In this document: positions 42,608-52,091 of the stretch, piece by piece
Position numbering within the stretch: the first letter of the stretch is position 1
Layout of the letters: each line of letters begins with the position of its first letter
Source of the DNA: Membranihabitans marinus
GTDB taxonomy: Bacteria > Bacteroidota > Bacteroidia > Chitinophagales > Saprospiraceae
NCBI RefSeq assembly: GCF_021729155.1
Contig: NZ_JAJQYA010000004.1
Location: forward strand, 124,001-188,000
Length of the DNA: 64,000 nt
Reading direction: 5' to 3'
Made by a program: the position numbers and the translations under genes
The notes under the pieces: generated by a model
The model's database searches: none
The model's input: the letters and a program-made list of their open reading frames with translations, nothing else
Told to the model about the DNA's origin: nothing

Positions 42608-44146
42608 ATGAAGTTCACTAAATTATTAGTTGCTCTTATGTTAGCAATGACTTCCATGATTTTCGTTTCTTGTGACGATGACAAAGAAGATGATCCTGTA
42701 GTTCCTACAACCATTACAGTTACAGGAAAAATAACTGACTCAGAAGATGCCAGTGCTATAGCGGGTGTAAGTATAGACGCAGGTAGTACAAGTGCTACTA
42801 GTGGCAATGATGGAAGCTATTCTATAGTAGCTCCCAAAGAAGGACTTTTGTCTTTTTCTAAGCAAGGTTATGTATCAAAAGTACAAGATGTCAACAATTC
42901 AACTACTATCGATATTCAATTGACACCTGAAGCTATGGAAGTAGAAACCGTTATTTTATCTGGTTTAACTACTGGCGACATGACATTGACCGCAGACAAA
43001 ATTTATCAAATCAATCAAAAATTTGTCGTTTCCGACGGACATACAGTTACTATCGAGCCAGGGACTATCCTTAAAGGCGCACAGGGAACTGGATCTGTTG
43101 CTTCTGCTTTTATAGTAGCTAGAGGTGGAAAATTGATGGCTGAAGGTACGGCTGAAAAACCAATTATTTTCACTTCTGTATTGGACAATATCACAGTAGG
43201 AGAAAAATTTGGTACCAACCTTACTGAAATCGACAGAGAAAAATGGGGTGGACTTATTGTATTGGGTAAAAGTATTATTTCTGCTGAAGATGGAGATGAT
43301 GTAGCTCAGATCGAAGGTATCCCAGGTGACGAAGATTTTGGAAAATTCGGAGGTACTGATCCTGAAGACAATTCTGGTTCATTGAAATATATCTCTATCA
43401 GACACGGTGGAGCCCTTATCGGTGATGGTAACGAAATCAACGGTCTGACTTTAGGTGGTGTAGGTAGTGGTACTACTATAGAAAATATAGAAATAATCGC
43501 TAACCTAGATGATGGTGTTGAGTTTTTTGGAGGAACAGTAAACGCCAAAAATATATTAGTTAGTTACCAAGGTGATGACGCCATTGACATCGACATGAAT
43601 TATTCTGGAACTATTGAAAATGTTGTGGTTATTCACGGTGGTGATGATTCTGATGAAGCATTGGAATTGGATGGACCTGAAAATACGGCTCAAGATGGAT
43701 TGTTTACACTTAAGAATGGGACTTTCATTAAAACAGGTGGACAGGGATCTGCTGCTGACTTTAAATCTAAAACTCAAGGTACAATTGAAAACTGTGTATT
43801 CAAAGGATATGGTAGTGATGCATTCCAATTGAGAGCGAACTTTGATAGTGAAAACGGTTGTGCTCCTAAATCAGATGCTTATTCATATTTGGTACAAGAC
43901 AATCCTAGATTGGTACTAAAGAACAATGAAATCGTAGCTTCTGAAACGGTTGAAACACTATTTAAACTATACACTGGAGTAGCAGCTTGTGCTGGAAGCA
44001 TTACCAATGAAATGTTATTGCAAGCAGCAACTATATTGGACACAGACAACAACAAGGTGGTAACGCAAGAAACCGCTGGTCTTGGTGCAGACTTCTCAGC
44101 ATTTGAAGGATGGACTTGGAGTAAAGATCAAGGATTACTTGATTAA
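42608..44146 (+). CDS. Surface lipoprotein with carboxypeptidase-regulatory-like and beta-helix domains, partner of a TonB receptor
   Basis: A 512-aa lipoprotein (start ATG at 42608; an ATG 12 nt upstream is also in frame) with lipobox MIFVSC (Cys22) followed by Asp residues (DDDKED), a composition compatible with surface export in Bacteroidota. Residues ~35-105 form a carboxypeptidase-regulatory-like domain (TVTGKITDSEDASAIAGVSI). The rest reads as a right-handed beta-helix with landmarks KWGGLIVLGKSIIS, IEGIPGDEDFGKFGGTDPED, SGSLKYISIRHGGALIG and LDDGVEFFGGTVN. Proteins with these landmarks are known to me as companions of TonB receptors in Bacteroidota and Shewanella-type bacteria; the ligand is not established. 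The receptor gene follows after a terminator-like hairpin. Confidence 0.85.
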   Translation: MKFTKLLVALMLAMTSMIFVSCDDDKEDDPVVPTTITVTGKITDSEDASAIAGVSIDAGSTSATSGNDGSYSIVAPKEGLLSFSKQGYVSKVQDVNNSTTIDIQLTPEAMEVETVILSGLTTGDMTLTADKIYQINQKFVVSDGHTVTIEPGTILKGAQGTGSVASAFIVARGGKLMAEGTAEKPIIFTSVLDNITVGEKFGTNLTEIDREKWGGLIVLGKSIISAEDGDDVAQIEGIPGDEDFGKFGGTDPEDNSGSLKYISIRHGGALIGDGNEINGLTLGGVGSGTTIENIEIIANLDDGVEFFGGTVNAKNILVSYQGDDAIDIDMNYSGTIENVVVIHGGDDSDEALELDGPENTAQDGLFTLKNGTFIKTGGQGSAADFKSKTQGTIENCVFKGYGSDAFQLRANFDSENGCAPKSDAYSYLVQDNPRLVLKNNEIVASETVETLFKLYTGVAACAGSITNEMLLQAATILDTDNNKVVTQETAGLGADFSAFEGWTWSKDQGLLD

Positions 44147-44172
44147 TCTTATCTAAAAATTAAATAATCGAG

Positions 44173-44200
44173 AGGGCTGCTTTATCACAGCCCTTTTGGT
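44173..44200 (+). terminator. Intra-operon terminator or attenuator between lipoprotein and TonB receptor genes
   Basis: AGGGCTG (44173-44179) pairs with CAGCCCT (44188-44194) around an 8-nt loop, followed by TTTTGGTTTTTG. It lies just upstream of the receptor ATG (44218) with no promoter element after it, so receptor expression would rely on read-through. Confidence 0.75.
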
Positions 44201-44217
44201 TTTTGTTTTAAAATCGT

Positions 44218-47052
44218 ATGTATATGAAAAACCTATTATTAACTATAATTATAATATCTGCTGGTCTCGTTACAGGCTTTTCTCAAACGGGAACCATTCG
44301 CGGAACCGTATTTGACGGTGAAACTGGAGAAACCATTCCCTTTGCCACCGTATTACTCGCATCAGACCCTGGTGTAGGAACAACTACCGATTTGGACGGA
44401 GTATATGAACTATCCGTTCCTGCCGGTAGTCAAGATATTAAATTTTCATACCTAGGTTATGCTGAGCAAACCATTAGTGGAGTGGCTGTAGAAGCTGACA
44501 AAGTAGTATTGTTAGATGCCAAAATACAGGAAGCGGCCGAAATGCTTACGGAAGTTGTTATCACGGCAACACAAGCTAGAAATACAGAATCAGCCATCTT
44601 AACACTACAAAGAAAATCTCCCAATGTAATCGATGGTGTATCTAGTGAATCCTTTAGAAAAATAGGTGATGGCGATGCTGCTTCAGCTATTAAAAGAGTT
44701 ACAGGGGTATCCATTGAAGATGGAAAACACGTATATGTTAGAGGGTTAGGAGATAGATATACTAAAACCATACTCAACGGTTTAGATATTCCGGGATTGG
44801 ACCCTGATCGCAATTCAATTCAAATGGATATTTTTCCCACCAACTTAATCGACAATATTATTGTTTTAAAGTCTTTCACCCCCGACCAACCCGGTGATTT
44901 CACCGGAGGGCTAGTCAACATTATCACGAAAGATTTTCCAGAAAGTCAAACTTTTAACGTATCTGCTTCATTGGGATACAATCCCAAAATGAACCTCAAT
45001 AACGAATTTGTAACGTATGAGGGATCATCGACCGACAAATTGGGTTTTGATAACGGCGCCAGAGATGAGCCTATCAATATCAACGATTATATTCCAGATC
45101 CATCGGAGCGAAATCCCGACTTAACAAACATTACCAATAAATTTGGTAAGACAATGAGTACTCAGCGCTCTTCCAAGTTCTTGAATCAGTCCTATGGCAT
45201 CTCCTATGGCAACCAAAACAAAGTGGGCAGTGGTTCCATCGGATACAACGCTTCAATCAATTACAAGACTGATTTTACTTTTTATGATGATGTAGAATAT
45301 GGAACCTATATCAAAGAAAGTAATAAATCGAATAATGAACTTTATGTAGACCGAAGTATCCGAGGAGGTCAAAGTGAGGAAAATGTATTGATCAGTGGTA
45401 TGGCTGGACTTGCGTACAAAAGCAAAAACCATAAAATAGGGGTTAATGCCTTAGCCATCCAGAATGGATCAGCTAACACGGCATTACTGGAACAAATAGT
45501 CTATGAAACCAATCCATCTACTTTGCTGAAAAGTAATCTAGAATATACAGAAAGATCGATTCAAAATCTATTGGTATTTGGTAAACACTCATTCAATGAA
45601 GGTGATTTTGAAGTGGATTGGAGAGTATCTCCTACGCACTCCAAAATTACGGAGCCGGACAATCGCGTTACCGCCTTTGAAGTTGTAAACCAAGGCGAGC
45701 AAATATCCTATGAATTAAATGCCAGCGTAGGCGCAGGGATTACTAGAGTATGGAGAAATTTGGAAGAAAACAATATCAGTGGAAAAATTGGGGCAACGTG
45801 GAAGTTCAATCAGTGGAACGATTTAGAATCTAAGTTTAAATTTGGCGCCATGTATACTCAGAAAAAAAGAGATTATTCTATCTCCAATTATCTATTCAGA
45901 GTAGAACAAGCTGGTCAATTTGACATCACTGGCGATCCCAATCAATTGTTCTCCAATGAATTTAGCTGGGATCCTTCTGCTAGAGCAGGAACCTATGTAA
46001 GAGGAAACTTCGAACCAGCTAATACTTTTGATGCCGAACAAGTAGTTATTGCAGGATATGTAATGAATGAATTGCCGCTTTCCAACCGTTTAAGAACGAT
46101 TTACGGTTTACGAGTTGAGCAATCAGCAAACTTCTATACTGGACAAAACAATTTGGGTGATGAGGTATATGACAATGCCAAAGTCTTGGATGAATTTGAC
46201 CTTCTCCCCTCTTTAAACATCGTCTATGCATTGTCTGAGAAAATCAACATCAGAACATCTTATAACCGGACATTGGCTCGACCATCATTTAAAGAAAAAT
46301 CTGTAGCCCAGATTCAAGACCTAATCTCAGGAAGAACCTTTATCGGAAATATAGATTTGGAAGAAACCCAAATCAATAATTTTGACGTAAGATTTGAAAA
46401 TTTCTACGACTTTGGACAAGTCTTGTCCATTAGTGGATTTTTCAAACAATTTAACAATCCTATTGAATTGGTGGCTTATTCAGAAGCTACTCCCAATGAT
46501 GTACAACCTAGGAATATCGATGAAGCTACTGTTTTCGGTCTTGAATTGGAAGCTAGAAAGAATTTTAATTTTGGAAGTGAAAATTTCAACAAACTCACCA
46601 TCGGATCCAATGTATCTTTGATCAAATCCAATGTGGATATGAGCGATGCTGAATATCAGTCAAGGTTGGACAACGCCAGAGATGGAGAGGACATTTCATC
46701 CAGTCGTGAATTAGTCGGACAGTCTCCTTATTTATTAAATCTATTTTTAGGATTCCAGTCTGCTGAAAATATTGTAGAATCAAATCTTAGTTACAATGTT
46801 CAAGGAAAGAGTTTATCGATAGTAGGAATCGGTAGAAATGCAGATGTATTTGATCTGCCCTTTCACAGTTTAAATTTCAAAACTTCAGTTAAGCTAGGGC
46901 TTCAAAAAAGAATGAGAGCGAGTTTTTCTGTCAATAACATCCTCAATCAATCCAGACAAAGAGTATACCAATCATTTGAAGCTGCAGACCAAGTCTTTGA
47001 AAAATACAAACCTGGCACCGACTTTCAAGTGGGATTGTCTTACTCATTTTAA
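44218..47052 (+). CDS. TonB-dependent receptor paired with the beta-helix lipoprotein
   Basis: A 944-aa outer membrane receptor. Signal peptide (MKNLLLTIIIISAGLVTGFS; ATG at 44218 or 44224), a carboxypeptidase-regulatory-like domain (~25-105, GTIRGTVFDGETGETIPFAT), a plug domain (~110-250) with VEDGK-type and DGKHVYVRGLGDRYTKTILN and SFTPDQPGDFTGGLVNIITK segments, then a 22-strand barrel ending DFQVGLSYSF. The plug motifs place it in a broad class of TonB receptors distinct from SusC. It follows the lipoprotein gene directly, in the reverse of the usual receptor-then-lipoprotein order of SusCD loci. The substrate is unknown; a PepSY membrane protein downstream hints at iron, weakly. Confidence 0.93.
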   Translation: MYMKNLLLTIIIISAGLVTGFSQTGTIRGTVFDGETGETIPFATVLLASDPGVGTTTDLDGVYELSVPAGSQDIKFSYLGYAEQTISGVAVEADKVVLLDAKIQEAAEMLTEVVITATQARNTESAILTLQRKSPNVIDGVSSESFRKIGDGDAASAIKRVTGVSIEDGKHVYVRGLGDRYTKTILNGLDIPGLDPDRNSIQMDIFPTNLIDNIIVLKSFTPDQPGDFTGGLVNIITKDFPESQTFNVSASLGYNPKMNLNNEFVTYEGSSTDKLGFDNGARDEPININDYIPDPSERNPDLTNITNKFGKTMSTQRSSKFLNQSYGISYGNQNKVGSGSIGYNASINYKTDFTFYDDVEYGTYIKESNKSNNELYVDRSIRGGQSEENVLISGMAGLAYKSKNHKIGVNALAIQNGSANTALLEQIVYETNPSTLLKSNLEYTERSIQNLLVFGKHSFNEGDFEVDWRVSPTHSKITEPDNRVTAFEVVNQGEQISYELNASVGAGITRVWRNLEENNISGKIGATWKFNQWNDLESKFKFGAMYTQKKRDYSISNYLFRVEQAGQFDITGDPNQLFSNEFSWDPSARAGTYVRGNFEPANTFDAEQVVIAGYVMNELPLSNRLRTIYGLRVEQSANFYTGQNNLGDEVYDNAKVLDEFDLLPSLNIVYALSEKINIRTSYNRTLARPSFKEKSVAQIQDLISGRTFIGNIDLEETQINNFDVRFENFYDFGQVLSISGFFKQFNNPIELVAYSEATPNDVQPRNIDEATVFGLELEARKNFNFGSENFNKLTIGSNVSLIKSNVDMSDAEYQSRLDNARDGEDISSSRELVGQSPYLLNLFLGFQSAENIVESNLSYNVQGKSLSIVGIGRNADVFDLPFHSLNFKTSVKLGLQKRMRASFSVNNILNQSRQRVYQSFEAADQVFEKYKPGTDFQVGLSYSF

Positions 47053-47104
47053 TAACATAGTTGATCGCTTTTAACTAAAGACTTTTTATATACAGCGATT
47101 TTAT

Positions 47105-47141
47105 AAGGGAGGAGTTACTTAGTAACTTTCTCCCTTTTTTT
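47105..47141 (+). terminator. Terminator of the lipoprotein-receptor operon
   Basis: GGGAG..GTTAC pairs with GTAAC..CTCCC around a short loop and is followed by seven or more T residues. Confidence 0.85.
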
Positions 47142-47391
47142 ATTCCACAAATACCTAATACCAAATACAAGTATCATTTGATCTTAACCATTGATGAATT
47201 GGACCATTATTAAATGTAATTCGAATTAACAAGACAAATACAGAGATAACCAGAGGATTATTCTCGTTTATTATTTATCCAGTAAAAAAGTAAATCCATT
47301 GTTTTAAAACATGGGACGAATTTTCCTGATTCAAACCAACATCAATATTAAGCTAAAACAGCGGTGTATTCGACTAATACTTGTCTAGATG
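47142..47391. other. Gene-free gap between convergent TonB receptor and PepSY genes
   Basis: After the terminator of the receptor operon I see no gene, repeat or clear second terminator here. Confidence 0.4.
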
Positions 47392-48501
47392 CTATGATAG
47401 TTTATACTTCCTCTTATGCCAGTATATCAGAAAACCAGTAATAGGCAAAGACGCCATAATTAGAGAAGAAAAAAATATGAGCAACCGACCTGGCAAGCCC
47501 CATATATTACCCAAGTGAATATCGTAGACCAATCCATGTAATTTATTATATAGACTTGCTTGGCTATACCGACCATTTTCAAACCTTCCTTCAATAGGTA
47601 AACCAGTATATCGATCGAAATAAAGATGATCTAAATTATAGACCAATGAAGAAGGTGATATAATGGTAGCGTGAATGGCTTCATCTTCTTTATGAGGAAA
47701 ACTGATATTTATATTTTTATTTTTGAATCTCTTTCTCAAATTCGAAGCTATCCTATCTACTACTTCTATCGTGGCGACGGAAGTGTTCTTATTCCTAATA
47801 TCTGACTGAGGAATCTCGTACTTTATATCAGTCTCATGAGTTATCGATTTTATTCCGTTTTTGACAATATCAAAACCCCAAAACAAACCTGTAATTACGG
47901 TAAAAAATACTATCCATGTGGCATAAAATCCCAACACCTTATGCAAATCATAATTTAACTTCACCGGTAACCAACGCCACTGTATGGTCGTGGCCGATAT
48001 GCGTTCTATCTTGTTTTTGGGCCACCATAGATACAGCCCACTAATCATCATAATTAAAAACAACAAGGTAGCCCAATGGACGATTTCCCTGCCCAATTTA
48101 TCCAATAATAGATTTCGATGCAGAGGGACTAACTTATTGAGCCAACCTTTTTTCATATCTTGGATATGGACAACCTCACCTGAATAGGGATTAACAAAAG
48201 CATAAAAATAAGTACCCGGTACAAATAACAATACCTTGGCGGCAGATATACTGTCCCTAAATTCAATAGTTCGAAAATCTCCCTCGGGGAAGACCTCTTT
48301 AATGTTCGATTTAATCTCGGCAATCGATGCATAAGGTCTGTGTTCATTAACCACTCTCTCTTGATATAATATTCGACTCAACTCTGGCTTCCATGTTAGA
48401 AGAGCTCCAGATAAGGATATAATAAAAAATAAAACCCCAAGAAATAAACCCAAATACAGATGAAGATCTCCAAGTATTTTAAATCTTTTATAGGCAGCCA
48501 T
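47392..48501 (-). CDS. PepSY-associated transmembrane protein
   Basis: A 369-aa inner membrane protein of the PepSY-associated TM family. Its first helix (~13-36, LHLYLGLFLGVLFFIISLSG) carries the conserved H-x-x-L-G pattern and SGALL, followed by a periplasmic PepSY-like domain (~60-125), a helix pair starting IVHWATLLFLIMMISGLYLWWP, HKVLGFYATWIVFFTVITGLFWG, and a last helix near the C-terminus. Many members accompany siderophore-type TonB receptors and may act as membrane-bound reductases using haem-like His sites. Here the nearest receptor is convergent rather than co-directional, so a functional link is only suggestive. Confidence 0.88.
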   Translation of the reverse strand: MAAYKRFKILGDLHLYLGLFLGVLFFIISLSGALLTWKPELSRILYQERVVNEHRPYASIAEIKSNIKEVFPEGDFRTIEFRDSISAAKVLLFVPGTYFYAFVNPYSGEVVHIQDMKKGWLNKLVPLHRNLLLDKLGREIVHWATLLFLIMMISGLYLWWPKNKIERISATTIQWRWLPVKLNYDLHKVLGFYATWIVFFTVITGLFWGFDIVKNGIKSITHETDIKYEIPQSDIRNKNTSVATIEVVDRIASNLRKRFKNKNINISFPHKEDEAIHATIISPSSLVYNLDHLYFDRYTGLPIEGRFENGRYSQASLYNKLHGLVYDIHLGNIWGLPGRLLIFFSSLIMASLPITGFLIYWHKRKYKLS

Positions 48502-48733
48502 TGGTTTTTAATTCATGATGAGATGTCGAATTTAATAAAATAAAAGCTTTGATTCATTCCAAATTAAGAACGACATATTGACATAAAACCAATCAATTAT
48601 TGCAACTAAAACAATTCACAACATAGAATCTAACAAGCCAACAGACGAAAACAAACAAGGATATAAAACGGCCATTATTTCCTTCATATTTTAAAAATAA
48701 TATCAAAAGACCGCTTTGTCGATGTCATAAAAT

Positions 48734-49942
48734 TTATTGAATGATACTTGTCCTCGATTCAAATTTTGATAGCTTATCATACTTTTCGATCACCAAGGTT
48801 GCCGCCCCCAATAATGTTGCGTCTTTGCCGAGTTCAGATATCACTATTTCAATATTTTCAGCAATCTTAGGAATGCAATGCTCATTGATGGCCTGTTGGA
48901 TAGGAGCTGTCCAAAGCTTGCTTAAACTAGCACCTCTCCCACTTAAAATAATGGTACTCGGATTCAATAAATGCATTAAGATGGAAACTCCTCTTCCCAA
49001 GGTATAACCTATTGAAGTTAGAAGATGTATCAAAGAACTGTGGCCAGATTTTATTTCATTCATAATTAAATTAAGGGCGTCTGGTTCTGAAATAGAATCA
49101 TGCCAACCCTTTATCTCTAATCCTTGAGTATCTATTAATTCCTTGACTTGATCAACTAGTATCAGCAGTGAAGACTCGGTTTCCAAGCACCCTCTCTTCC
49201 CACATTGACAGATCTTCTTATTGTCAAATAAGGGAATGTGACTTAATTCACCAGCATATCCCTTAGATCCTCTAAATATATTGTTGTCCAATATCATACC
49301 TAATCCGATCCCCCAACCCAAATTTAGAGTCATGGCGTTTCTTACATTCTGTGCTTGTCCGAATTTAAGTTCAGCTAATGCAACTAAACTAGAATCATTA
49401 TCAATCAATACAGGCAAATCAATTTCTGACTCCATATATTGAACTATGCTCTTGTTAGGATGATAAAAAAACGTGTGATTTACCTGATTGGTGACATCGA
49501 CAAAACCGGGCATACTCACACCGACACCTAGGATCTTATCTTTTTTTATTGAGTGATGATCAATAAAGTCGACAATGGCTTCGGTTAGAAGTACTAAGTC
49601 TTGTTTACTGCCAGGAACCAAACGCAAATTAAAGGTTTTGATCTCATCGACAACATTATTGTGTAAATCATAAATCGCCATTTTTGTTTCAAACTGATCT
49701 ACGGCGATAGAAGCTATATACAAAAGTTCTGGCTTTATACAATAAAGTACTGGACGTCTTCCCCCTTTTGAGGAAGCCAATCCCTTAACTTCAAGAATAT
49801 TCTCCTCTACCAATTCACTTATGACTCCATTGACAAATGGAATACTTTTATTGAGCTCAATACTTAGTTCAGTACTTGAACAGGATTTATTAAAATATAA
49901 CTGTTTAATAATCTGCCTTTTAATCTTTGCCCTTTTGTTCAT
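48734..49942 (-). CDS. ROK family transcriptional regulator (NagC/XylR type)
   Basis: A 402-aa protein with an N-terminal winged helix (IIKQLYFNKSCSSTELSIEL, ~8-60) and a sugar kinase-like ROK domain. The ROK signature with the zinc site is CQCGKRGCLETESS (three Cys), and the ATP/sugar part shows LGVGVSMPGFVD and LNLGWGIGLGMILD. Such regulators respond to sugars or amino sugars such as N-acetylglucosamine or xylose. A family 20 hexosaminidase is encoded 12 kb away at the window end, but there is no adjacent sugar operon. It lies behind the MscS gene's terminator and so should have its own promoter, which I did not find. Confidence 0.9.
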   Translation of the reverse strand: MNKRAKIKRQIIKQLYFNKSCSSTELSIELNKSIPFVNGVISELVEENILEVKGLASSKGGRRPVLYCIKPELLYIASIAVDQFETKMAIYDLHNNVVDEIKTFNLRLVPGSKQDLVLLTEAIVDFIDHHSIKKDKILGVGVSMPGFVDVTNQVNHTFFYHPNKSIVQYMESEIDLPVLIDNDSSLVALAELKFGQAQNVRNAMTLNLGWGIGLGMILDNNIFRGSKGYAGELSHIPLFDNKKICQCGKRGCLETESSLLILVDQVKELIDTQGLEIKGWHDSISEPDALNLIMNEIKSGHSSLIHLLTSIGYTLGRGVSILMHLLNPSTIILSGRGASLSKLWTAPIQQAINEHCIPKIAENIEIVISELGKDATLLGAATLVIEKYDKLSKFESRTSIIQ

Positions 49943-49989
49943 ATCAAAAGATTTTTTCCTTCACCTTTTAAAATTACTACACTACATTT

Positions 49990-50030
49990 AAAAAGAAAAA
50001 TACTGTCTTCAAATCAAAGACAGTATTTTC
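49990..50030 (-). terminator. Terminator of the MscS gene
   Basis: AAAATACTGTCTT (49997-50009) and AAGACAGTATTTT (50017-50029) form a perfect 13-bp stem with a 7-nt loop; on the minus strand it runs into TTCTTTTT. Confidence 0.88.
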
Positions 50031-50072
50031 AAATCCTCTTCCAAAACCATACCAATGATTTAGGACTATTTT

Positions 50073-50888
50073 TTAATCATTATCCTTACCTGGAAAATGA
50101 ACATCCATTTGAGGGTAAGGAATACCGATATTGTTTTTATCAAATTCTTTTTTCACATACTCCATCATATAAAAATATACCGGCCAGTAATCTTGACTCT
50201 TGGCCCATGCTCTGGCAGTCAAATTCACCGATGAATCCCCGTGGCTATCCACATATACTTCTATGGGTTCATCCTTCATGATAGCATCGTGAGACTTAAA
50301 CAGCTTGATAATTATTTCTCGAGCCTCGTCAATATCAGCATCATAACTTATCCCAAAAATTAGGTTAAACTTACGCTTACCTAAACTCGTAAAGTTGGTA
50401 ATGGTCCCCGATGTAACTGTAGCATTGGGTACAATGATCATATTGTTGTTTAGAGTAGTGAGAATGGTATTGAAAATCTGAATACTGGCAACCGTTCCTT
50501 CTTTTCCACCTACCTCTACAAAATCACCAATTCGATACGGTTTAAATACCATGATCATTACTCCAGATGCAAAATGACCTAAACTACCTTGCAGGGCCAT
50601 CCCTATCGCAAAAGCTCCAGCACCTAAAATGGCAACAAAACTCGTAGTGACGATACCAAAGGTATTTGCTACACTAAAAAGCAATAATATTTTTAAAAGA
50701 ATAGAGACAAGTGATGTGAGAAAATTTTGAAGTGAAATGTCGACATTGGCTTTCTGAAGCACTTTTTTAAATACTCGACTAACCCAGACTACAATCATCC
50801 AACCGATGACGAGGGTAGCTACAGATAGAGCTAATTTGGGTGCGTACTCTTGGATGACATTAGTTACCCATTCTAGAGAATTTTCCAT
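50073..50888 (-). CDS. Small-conductance mechanosensitive channel (MscS family)
   Basis: A 271-aa inner membrane channel protecting against osmotic downshock. It has three transmembrane helices (~18-37, ~63-82, ~90-115), the third being the Gly/Ala-rich pore helix (VAILGAGAFAIGMALQGSLGH). The MscS beta domain follows with KPYRIGDFVEVGGKEGTVAS and MIIVPNATVTSGTITNF, and a C-terminal alpha/beta domain with PYPQMDVHFPG. Length (271 aa) is close to E. coli MscS (286 aa). Single-gene transcript ending at the adjacent strong terminator. Confidence 0.95.
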   Translation of the reverse strand: MENSLEWVTNVIQEYAPKLALSVATLVIGWMIVVWVSRVFKKVLQKANVDISLQNFLTSLVSILLKILLLFSVANTFGIVTTSFVAILGAGAFAIGMALQGSLGHFASGVMIMVFKPYRIGDFVEVGGKEGTVASIQIFNTILTTLNNNMIIVPNATVTSGTITNFTSLGKRKFNLIFGISYDADIDEAREIIIKLFKSHDAIMKDEPIEVYVDSHGDSSVNLTARAWAKSQDYWPVYFYMMEYVKKEFDKNNIGIPYPQMDVHFPGKDND

Positions 50889-50961
50889 ACTTTTTTATGT
50901 GTTTTATAAGTGAATAAATATCACGCTATTATACAAATAAAACCTCATATAAATAAAAATA

Positions 50962-51960
50962 TCATACATATAAAAGGTTACATCCCCTAATATCACTATG
51001 ATCTAGGCGACCAATGATATCAAACCCTCCATTTTTAGTAGTTTTAATTAAATCGTCGGTGGCAATGAAGGAACAGCTATCGATATTCGCCAAATCCGTA
51101 ACACAGTTTCGTCCGGCTTGATCTTGAAGTTCTGGACTCAAGGGATCGTTAATTTCATATGGCGTCATTCGAATGGTGGTCCCATTTTTGAACAATCCAT
51201 CTTTAGGTGCATAGAGTTGAGATAAAAGTTCTGTCATACCGTATTCAGAATGAACTTGATCTAAGCATAAATTATCTTTGAGTTCTCTGTGCAATTCATT
51301 CCGGAGCATTTCCTTTTTTCTCCCCTTCATTCCACCGGTCTCCATCACTACCACGTCATCGGACCAATCCAAATCCAAAGTAGACGCAAAATCCAATAAT
51401 GCATAACTCACCCCTATTACCAGTATTTTGTATCCAGAAGAATGCATACGATCCACGGTTAGAGCGAGATCTTGAAAATTGTATTTAAAAAAACCACTTC
51501 CCGAACAATTAGAAAGACTTATAAAATGATTGACCATATGAATGAGGGAAGAATGACCTTGTTCCAAGTAAGAAGGGAGTAAGGCGAGCACACAATATTG
51601 ATTAATCGGACCGTAAACAGTCTCAAACAAATGTTGAGAAACCGTATTGTATAAATCAATGTCGGCCACATAATGTTGACTCCTATTGGACAAGGTAGTA
51701 CCAGAAGAACGAAAGGTTTGTTGGATTTCCAGATTTCCGCTTACTACTTTATGGTTTTTAAAAGTAGAAATGGGAAGATAGGGAATATTTTTAATCGACG
51801 AAATAGTACTTGGTGTTCTATTTAACAAATCACAAAAGCGACGATAAACTTCATTGGTCCTATATTGATAGAGAAAGGTATCCCAGACTTGAGAATCCCA
51901 ATCAAATTGAAAGCTCAGTAAACTGCTTCTAAGATGATTTCTCAGGGTTTTATCCTCCAT
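50962..51960 (-). CDS. LuxE-like acyl-protein synthetase / adenylate-forming enzyme
   Basis: A 332-aa member of the LuxE/PaaK-like adenylate-forming family. Landmarks: the nucleotide-binding loop TFRSSGTTLSNRSQH (~83-97), VVVMETGGMKGRKKEM, and QVHSEYGMTELLSQ, the usual acid-aromatic-Gly-x-Thr-Glu motif. In luminous bacteria LuxE activates fatty acids for the LuxC reductase; here a LuxC-like protein is encoded 25 kb away and no luciferase exists. I recall this pair as widespread in non-luminous Bacteroidota with an unsettled role. A minus-strand promoter element (52008-52015) lies 48 nt upstream, back to back with the typA promoter. Confidence 0.87.
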   Translation of the reverse strand: MEDKTLRNHLRSSLLSFQFDWDSQVWDTFLYQYRTNEVYRRFCDLLNRTPSTISSIKNIPYLPISTFKNHKVVSGNLEIQQTFRSSGTTLSNRSQHYVADIDLYNTVSQHLFETVYGPINQYCVLALLPSYLEQGHSSLIHMVNHFISLSNCSGSGFFKYNFQDLALTVDRMHSSGYKILVIGVSYALLDFASTLDLDWSDDVVVMETGGMKGRKKEMLRNELHRELKDNLCLDQVHSEYGMTELLSQLYAPKDGLFKNGTTIRMTPYEINDPLSPELQDQAGRNCVTDLANIDSCSFIATDDLIKTTKNGGFDIIGRLDHSDIRGCNLLYV

Positions 51961-52007
51961 ATTTACTATATTGATCGTAATTAAAATAAAAAATCATCTT
52001 TTTTATG

Positions 52008-52015
52008 CAAATTTA
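52008..52015 (-). promoter_or_regulatory. Promoter -7 element for the LuxE-like gene
   Basis: Minus-strand TAAATTTG fits TAnnTTTG; transcription would start near 52001, giving a leader of about 40 nt. Confidence 0.5.
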
Positions 52016-52038
52016 ATACCGAATAAACGAAGTAATGA

Positions 52039-52068
52039 TTTGTTTATCAATTTAAAAGATTACTTTTG
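52039..52068 (+). promoter_or_regulatory. Promoter of typA, best consensus match in the window
   Basis: TTTG (52039-52042), then 18 nt, then TACTTTTG (52061-52068): both the -33 and -7 elements match exactly. Transcription should start near 52075, so translation starts at the ATG at 52092, not at the in-frame GTG at 52068. Confidence 0.75.
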
Positions 52069-52091
52069 TGCGTTTTTATAATTTAACAGAC

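Noticed and set aside
24994-51960. LuxC-like and LuxE-like genes as part of a bioluminescence system
   Set aside because: No luciferase (luxA/luxB) or flavin reductase gene is present, the two genes are 25 kb apart, and these families are common in non-luminous Bacteroidota.
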